Of a stretch of DNA of 64,000 nt, positions 59,489 through 64,000 are shown piece by piece (the first letter of the stretch is position 1; every line of letters starts with the position of its first letter). The stretch is from CAYMCO01 sp964388955 (GTDB taxonomy: Bacteria; Chloroflexota; Anaerolineae; Anaerolineales; E44-bin32). The notes below the pieces were generated by a model, which saw nothing but the letters and a program-made list of their open reading frames with translations, was not told the DNA's origin and did not search any database. The stretch is from NCBI GenBank assembly GCA_964388955.1, contig CAYMCO010000006.1, positions 1 through 64,000 on the forward strand. The letters are read 5' to 3'. The position numbers were made by a program, and so were the translations under genes.

Positions 59489-60823
59489 CTAGGGCTGGGG
59501 AGGTGGGCTGGTCCCCTGAAGGCGGATCGCCAGCCGGGAGAGCCTACTTTGGGACAACTTGTGCAGCAGGGCATATCCGACCATGGCGACGGCCGAGATA
59601 AATCCGGCCCCATACCAAACCCAGTGAGGGTCCAGAAAGTCCATTACCAAGCCTGCCGCCCAAGGCCCGATCATGGATGGGATCGCCCAAGAAAGGCTGA
59701 AGAAGGCCATGTAGCGACCTCGCATATCTTCCGGGGAGAGGTTGGCCACAAGCGCGTTGCCAACCGGGATGACGATCATTTCGCCGAAGGTGATCAGGAG
59801 CATAGCGGCGAGGAAAAGGGGGTATGCGGCGACAAAGCCATACATGGAGAATCCGACCAAATAGAGCGCAGTGCCGCAGATCATCATTATCAGCGGCGGA
59901 TAGGCTTTGATGCGCCGTGTGACCCAGAATTGGAGCAGGACGACGGTGGCGGCGTTCATGCTCAACAGAGCGCCAAACGCCTGGGCCGGGACGCTGTGGA
60001 CATCCCGAAGATACACCGATAAGGTGGAATACATCTGGCCGTACACCAGCGTCATGAGGGTCGATACGGCTACGAAAATGACGAAGACTCGATCTCGAGC
60101 TACATTCTGATAGCCAGCGATGGTGGATTGGAGCGATCCACCGCTCCTGTCGGAGGCGCTCTCGGGAAGCGTCTCCGGAACCATCCGATAGATCACCACG
60201 GCGGTGAGCAAACTGGAAACGGCATCCAGAATAAAGAGGAGCAGGTAGGAACGCGCCGCCAGAATGCCCCCGATGCTCGGGCCGATGATCCAGGCAAGAT
60301 TTCCGGCTACGCGCATGACGCCGAATCCGTCCGCGCGTTGTTCCTCGGGCAGCAGATCGGCGACCATGGCACCCCGCGCAGGGCCGCCCACGTCGGAAAG
60401 CACACCCACCACGACGGCAAGGGAATAGAATACCGAGAGTTCTTCTACATAGCCCATGGCGACGCTGCTCAAGGCACTGAATATCAACCCAAATAGGATG
60501 ATGCCGCGCCGGCCGAAGCGATCCGCCAGGGCGCCCCCGATGACGCCTCCGACGAATCCGGATAGAGAGAAGATGGCCAACAGGATCCCGGCCTGGGTCA
60601 TCCCCACTTCGAATTTGGCGGTCACATACAACGTGAAGAATGGAAAGATCAGCGTCGACCCGATGCGGTCGATAAATGCGGCCAGCACCAGAGACCAAAA
60701 ATCCCTCGGATACTCACCAAATGCTCGCTTGACCTGATCCAGCGGTTGTCGGAACCTCAATGCAGCGCGCCCTCCCAGATCGGGGGAATAATACCGCTCT
60801 TTGCGTGTCCTGTCTTCGTGCAT
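59489..60823 (-). CDS. MFS transporter
   Basis: 444 aa, 12 membrane helices after a soluble N-terminal stretch of about 40 residues. Signature loop GALADRFGRRGIILFGLIF between helices 2 and 3; GPSIGGILAARSYLL is the motif-C region. Different branch from the MFS at 56133 (MDR-type with a GEMIVIPVGNALVANL segment). Drug or metabolite efflux likely. The ATG at 60823 has a weak ribosome binding site; an internal start is possible. Confidence 0.87.
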   Translation of the reverse strand: MHEDRTRKERYYSPDLGGRAALRFRQPLDQVKRAFGEYPRDFWSLVLAAFIDRIGSTLIFPFFTLYVTAKFEVGMTQAGILLAIFSLSGFVGGVIGGALADRFGRRGIILFGLIFSALSSVAMGYVEELSVFYSLAVVVGVLSDVGGPARGAMVADLLPEEQRADGFGVMRVAGNLAWIIGPSIGGILAARSYLLLFILDAVSSLLTAVVIYRMVPETLPESASDRSGGSLQSTIAGYQNVARDRVFVIFVAVSTLMTLVYGQMYSTLSVYLRDVHSVPAQAFGALLSMNAATVVLLQFWVTRRIKAYPPLIMMICGTALYLVGFSMYGFVAAYPLFLAAMLLITFGEMIVIPVGNALVANLSPEDMRGRYMAFFSLSWAIPSMIGPWAAGLVMDFLDPHWVWYGAGFISAVAMVGYALLHKLSQSRLSRLAIRLQGTSPPPQP

Positions 60824-61017
60824 AGAAGCTAGGTGCCGCGTTGAAGCGGACTCTCGCCGGTTGAAAGGGTCTCACATTTCCATCGACGGGTGACGCCTGG
60901 CGGCCGCCGAGGGCAAATGGCGGTACCTCACCGCCGAAGTGAGGGAAAAATCCTCTCCGCCCTATGCTGCAGGGTCTGAATGGTGCCGAAGGCGGCGCGC
61001 CCGCACTGCGGAGGGGC

Positions 61018-61152
61018 TCACGGGGAGGTCGATAGGCGCGGCCAGGGCCCGCCCAGGATGGCCAGCAGCAGGATCACCAGTAAAGCAAACAGGATGGCGA
61101 TGAGGTGTAGCCCGGCACGATGCTTCCATCTCTCTTGGGGCGCATACAGCAC
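61018..61152 (-). CDS. Very small membrane protein
   Basis: 44 aa, GTG at 61152 with AAGGAGG and 7-base spacing, one of the better sites in the region. Basic N-terminus (MLYAPQERWKHRAGL) then one strongly hydrophobic helix (LHLIAILFALLVILLLAIL) and a short tail. A longer frame to 61287 exists but the upstream part is Pro/Arg/Ser-rich. Unknown role, likely in the membrane. Confidence 0.5.
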   Translation of the reverse strand: MLYAPQERWKHRAGLHLIAILFALLVILLLAILGGPWPRLSTSP

Positions 61153-61564
61153 AGCGCTGTCCTCCTTGCGTCTTGGACGCTCAAATCGACCGGTTTGTGG
61201 GGCAATGGAGTGCAATTTCGATGCCCGGGGTGGACTACTTTGCCGGGGGGAATCGACCGGCCTGATGATTGTGTATTGACGAATCATGGGGCGCGCCGTA
61301 GAAGGCAGAGTAGAACGTCTGGTCTATGCACTGTCGATGCCGAGGGAAAGCGCGATTCTCAAGATCGATAGGTGACGGAGGCCGGTGCCAAGAGGCGTGG
61401 TGTATACGGAAGTGAGAGCCAAATCTGCGCCGAATCGCGTGCAGGGAATGCCCTTCCGCTGGAGCCTGAATGCATATCAAGGCCGCGTACATGGCTGGCA
61501 TCACCTGGGGAGAACCCCGGGGGGATCCTTCCCACCGAAACCCTGCCATGAAAGGGAGTGCAGA
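61153..61564. other. Intergenic region without recognisable gene
   Basis: 412 bases. Open frames on both strands look random. No RNA or terminator supported. Confidence 0.3.
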
Positions 61565-62548
61565 TCAGGGGGCCAGGACCTCGATGCTCAGGGTTGTGGA
61601 GTTGTTATCCTCGTTCGTTTCTTCGACAGCGCTGCCGACATCGGCCTTCGCCAATGTGGTGATGCTCGAACGGCTCTCAGGGTAACCGTCATACGCGCAT
61701 GTCTTGGTGATTTGGGCGCCGGCACCGAGCGAATCGACCAGCCATGTGCAGGCCGCATCGCCATCGATGTCTGGCCACCATCCGACGCTGAACTCACCCG
61801 CATCACCCTCCCCCCGGTTCCGGATGACCACTGTGACCTCGATCTGCTGGCCCTGGGTGGGCGTTGGTGGCTGGAGATTGAGACTTGCGATGCGCAGATC
61901 TGGCAGCGTAGTCTGTACCGCGTCGATCTGCACCCAAAAGCTTGCCAAGCCGCTGGCTCCCACACCGAACAACACCCCATCTCCCGAGCGCAGTTTGAAG
62001 TTGGCGCGATAGGTGTCGGGGTCATCCGGGGCGGTGAGCTCCACGGATACATCCAGGGTCCCCCCCGGATCGACAATGCCGGCGCTCAACTGCTGGGCCG
62101 AGGGGGCATCCATCCGGTCGCCACTGTCGAAGACCAGGTCGTAGTCGGTTGTCCAGGGACATGTCCCCGCATTCTTCAGGCGCCAGGTCTTCGTGAAAGT
62201 GGTTCCAACCTCCACCTCGGTATCATCTGGATAGTTGACGTCCTTGACGAATTCCGCCTTGTTGCAGGGGACGGGGGTGACTGTCGGCGATGGAGGTGGC
62301 GTGACGGAGGGGGTTGGCGTGTCTGAGGCGGCCGGTGTGACCAGAGTGGGGAAGCTGGTCGGGGCCGGAACGGTCAGGATCGGCGGCGCCGTCAAGCGCG
62401 CCGCCTCGGTTGCTCTGGCCTGCAGAGTGACGGCTGCTGCGGTGGCGGTCTGACCTTCCGCCCTCACAGGGGAGCCCGGAAAATTGCACGCCGCCAGGAG
62501 GGCGACTGTAGCCAGGATGGCCATGGGGGCTCCGATTTGCTTGACCAT
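61565..62548 (-). CDS. Lipoprotein with NBR1-type Ig and CARDB-like domains
   Basis: 327 aa; ATG at 62548 after GGAGGGAAGTGT. Signal peptide (IGAPMAILATVALLAAC) with lipobox AAC. An Ala/Thr stretch (QTATAAAVTLQARATEAARL) and a Thr/Pro linker follow, as in the lipoprotein at 45003. Ig-like domain: TFTKTWRLKNAGTCPWTTDY and YRANFKLRSGDGVLFGVG, closely parallel to the other. The C-terminal ~100 residues match a CARDB/DUF11-like adhesion domain (PTQGQQIEVTVVIRNRGEGD ... EETNEDNNSTTLSIEV). Extracellular, anchored; likely wall or polymer binding. Confidence 0.85.
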   Translation of the reverse strand: MVKQIGAPMAILATVALLAACNFPGSPVRAEGQTATAAAVTLQARATEAARLTAPPILTVPAPTSFPTLVTPAASDTPTPSVTPPPSPTVTPVPCNKAEFVKDVNYPDDTEVEVGTTFTKTWRLKNAGTCPWTTDYDLVFDSGDRMDAPSAQQLSAGIVDPGGTLDVSVELTAPDDPDTYRANFKLRSGDGVLFGVGASGLASFWVQIDAVQTTLPDLRIASLNLQPPTPTQGQQIEVTVVIRNRGEGDAGEFSVGWWPDIDGDAACTWLVDSLGAGAQITKTCAYDGYPESRSSITTLAKADVGSAVEETNEDNNSTTLSIEVLAP

Positions 62549-62870
62549 ACACTTCCCTCCTGCATCAAGCCCCGCTCCGCGCGTCGAGGCGACTCAGATG
62601 CTCCGGGAGACCGTGGGTGCGGGGCCAAGCATATCATCCTTTGCTCCGGATGCACATGCGAAGCTGGTGTGATTATGTGAACTGACAATTGGGGGTGCTG
62701 CAGATGCAGTGAATCCGAGGGGGATGGTGGCCAAGGGTGCTGCGGCGGGCACGGTGGATAGTCGTGGACATGAAAGGCTCACGCACCTGAGGACGGAGCG
62801 GGCCAATATGCGCCTGATCAGCAGGCAGGAAGATGGATTGATCAGAGCGAGGGCAGGCGAAGCAGGGCGC

Positions 62871-63119
62871 TCACATTCGCACTCGGAAGGGATTTCGCTC
62901 CACGCCCGTTCCGGGATCCCAGAAGTCAAGCGCATCCCGTAACCGAGGATTGATTTCCAAGAGCTCCGCCAATCGCTTCCGAGGCAATTGTTGGGTGTTT
63001 CCGCCTCGCAAATCGGTCCAGAGCCGTCGAGGAAATCCCTTGGGACGCCGCAGGTCTCTCAGCAGCAGCCTGATGGCGTCGGCTTGGTAAGCGGATAATC
63101 GTACCATGTCTTCTTCCAT
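62871..63119 (-). CDS. Small hypothetical protein
   Basis: 82 aa from ATG 63119; ATG 63107 after GGAAGAAGAC is an alternative start. Mostly helical and basic, with LSAYQADAIRLLLRDLRRPK, LPRKRLAELLEINPRLRDAL and a final DPGTGVERNPFRVRM. No family recognised. It might be a DNA- or protein-binding regulator, but there is no helix-turn-helix I can point to. Confidence 0.5.
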   Translation of the reverse strand: MEEDMVRLSAYQADAIRLLLRDLRRPKGFPRRLWTDLRGGNTQQLPRKRLAELLEINPRLRDALDFWDPGTGVERNPFRVRM

Positions 63120-63642
63120 GTTCGGCTCTCTCGACCACACGCCCCTTCGGCTTACAATGGACCCGAATTCAACCCCGGTGAGGTGAACCGTGTAGATGAT
63201 AATTCGACGAGTCTCATTCTAGAACAGAATGCGCCAGAGATTAGATGTGCTTTGGTCCTATTGTTCACCTAATAATCGGATCCAAGGCAGGTTTAGGACC
63301 AGGTGAGATCAGGGACCTCGGGGTTTTGATATACTGCCCATGAAGTGACCGGATTCTAACGGTCCCCCGTCGGTGAGCGTGTTGTGCATCTCAGTTTGGA
63401 GCCGATCCCTGGAAGCCCGGATCAAGGATAGTGGATCGGCGGCAAGAAGCCTTGAGATCTGGTCCCGGCATCGGCCGCACGTGCGCGGGGGCCGGTAGGA
63501 TCGCGGAGGCAGGCCGATGAGGGGTGCGGCCACGCAAGGTCGGTTGGGCGGGTCAGGCCGCGATCGTCCATTGCGTGCGGCATTGGGTGTTACGGATGCG
63601 TCAGACACGCAACGGCGGATCCAATCCGGCTGATCGGCCCAG
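63120..63642. other. Intergenic region without a firm gene
   Basis: 523 bases. A minus-strand frame at 63309-63608 encodes a TCGRCRDQISRLLAAD segment with one C-x2-C, but it has no good start and an unusual composition, so I leave it out. AT-rich words near 63195-63275 may be a promoter region. Confidence 0.3.
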
Positions 63643-63855
63643 TCAGGTTTGCAGGGTGGTGTTGATTTGGGAAAGCTTACGATAGCAGGCGGCCTTTTGA
63701 TGCTCCGCCGATAGGCATGCTGGTAGCCACAGCAGCGCGATCGCGTTCTCCGGATCTTGCCGCAGAACCCAACTCAGCACGTCGCGCCCCATCAGGGTCT
63801 CACCTTTGTCAATCGCAGCGATCGCGAAGTCCAGCGCCTGTTCTATCGTGGGCAT
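63643..63855 (-). CDS. Small TPR-like protein
   Basis: 70 aa; ATG at 63855 has GGGAGGT upstream. It is made of two helical hairpins: AIAAIDKGETLMGRDVLSWV with LRQDPENAIALLWLPACLSA, then EHQKAACYRKLSQINT. The order A-x3-G-x7-L-x5-DP-x-N-x2-A-x-x-WL with a following INT/INP is a small TPR-like unit that I associate with Chloroflexota proteins, usually fused to larger domains; here it stands alone. Likely a protein-interaction module. Confidence 0.6.
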   Translation of the reverse strand: MPTIEQALDFAIAAIDKGETLMGRDVLSWVLRQDPENAIALLWLPACLSAEHQKAACYRKLSQINTTLQT

Positions 63856-64000
63856 ATATGGGAACCTCCCTCGTCCGGCAAATTACCCGCTGCAACACCA
63901 AGGCGGGGTGGGTGCCCCGCCACATATTAGGGAACGAACAATACAGACCTTCGTTACTAGCCACTAAGTACCAATAAATATCTAATTATCAGGCGCGCAG

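Overview
The window reads as a high-GC chromosome from a free-living, Gram-positive-like bacterium, most likely a member of the Chloroflexota (Anaerolineae-like). The reasons are a giant BTAD / NTPase / transmembrane / WD40 fusion, several secreted lipoproteins with Thr/Pro-rich linkers and NBR1-type Ig domains, a small TPR-like protein of a type I associate with this phylum, and TadE/TadG/Flp pilus proteins. This is inference from gene content, because there is no rRNA or other phylogenetic marker. The sequence is an assembled scaffold: a run of exactly 100 N (54718-54817) sits inside a tandem repeat. I saw no tRNA, rRNA, CRISPR array or intact insertion sequence; one short transposase-like remnant is possible at 16325-16420.

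Layout. 0.4-3.1 kb (minus): a two-helix membrane protein, a nucleotidyltransferase-like protein and a metallophosphoesterase. 3.4-11.7 kb: an amine/amino-acid module on the minus strand (APC permease, class III aminotransferase, FAD-GcvT oxidoreductase of the dimethylglycine dehydrogenase type), with a Cas4-like/DnaQ-like nuclease on the plus strand between them. The oxidoreductase has an in-frame TAG just after its FAD-binding motif. 12.2-14.4 kb (plus): ArsR regulator, SRPBCC protein and a double VOC protein, with a clear promoter and operator. 14.7-16.1 kb: a secreted beta-propeller lipoprotein. 16.8-23.7 kb (plus): a zinc-ribbon membrane protein, then a compact operon of a HerA/VirB4-type ATPase, a disordered protein, an OmpA-like protein and a coiled-coil membrane protein. 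This is the best candidate for an undescribed system.

23.9-35.6 kb: a YkoP-like/EamA-like overlapping pair, a VIT-domain protein, a small membrane protein with its own terminator, a second APC permease, a secreted ExeM-like nuclease, an MFS transporter and FabH. 35.9-39.7 kb: a DUF4177-like small protein, a Flp/TadE/TadG pilin set (the 48-aa Flp pilin is easily missed) and a membrane coiled-coil protein. 39.9-44.7 kb: acyl-CoA synthetase, aldo/keto reductase, methyltransferase and pirin. 45.0-48.8 kb: an NBR1-Ig/PA14 lipoprotein, two cold-shock genes and a SagB-type double nitroreductase. 48.8-55.1 kb: the 1793-aa sensor-regulator and, divergent from it, a tandem-repeat membrane protein. 55.4-63.9 kb: a third cold-shock gene, two MFS transporters, a lytic transglycosylase, two lipoproteins and small proteins.

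The three cold-shock genes share a promoter-like element, a conserved leader block 142-144 nt from the start codon and a hairpin, which indicates common control. Intergenic gaps in the first 25 kb carry a degenerate dispersed repeat family that is not obvious elsewhere.
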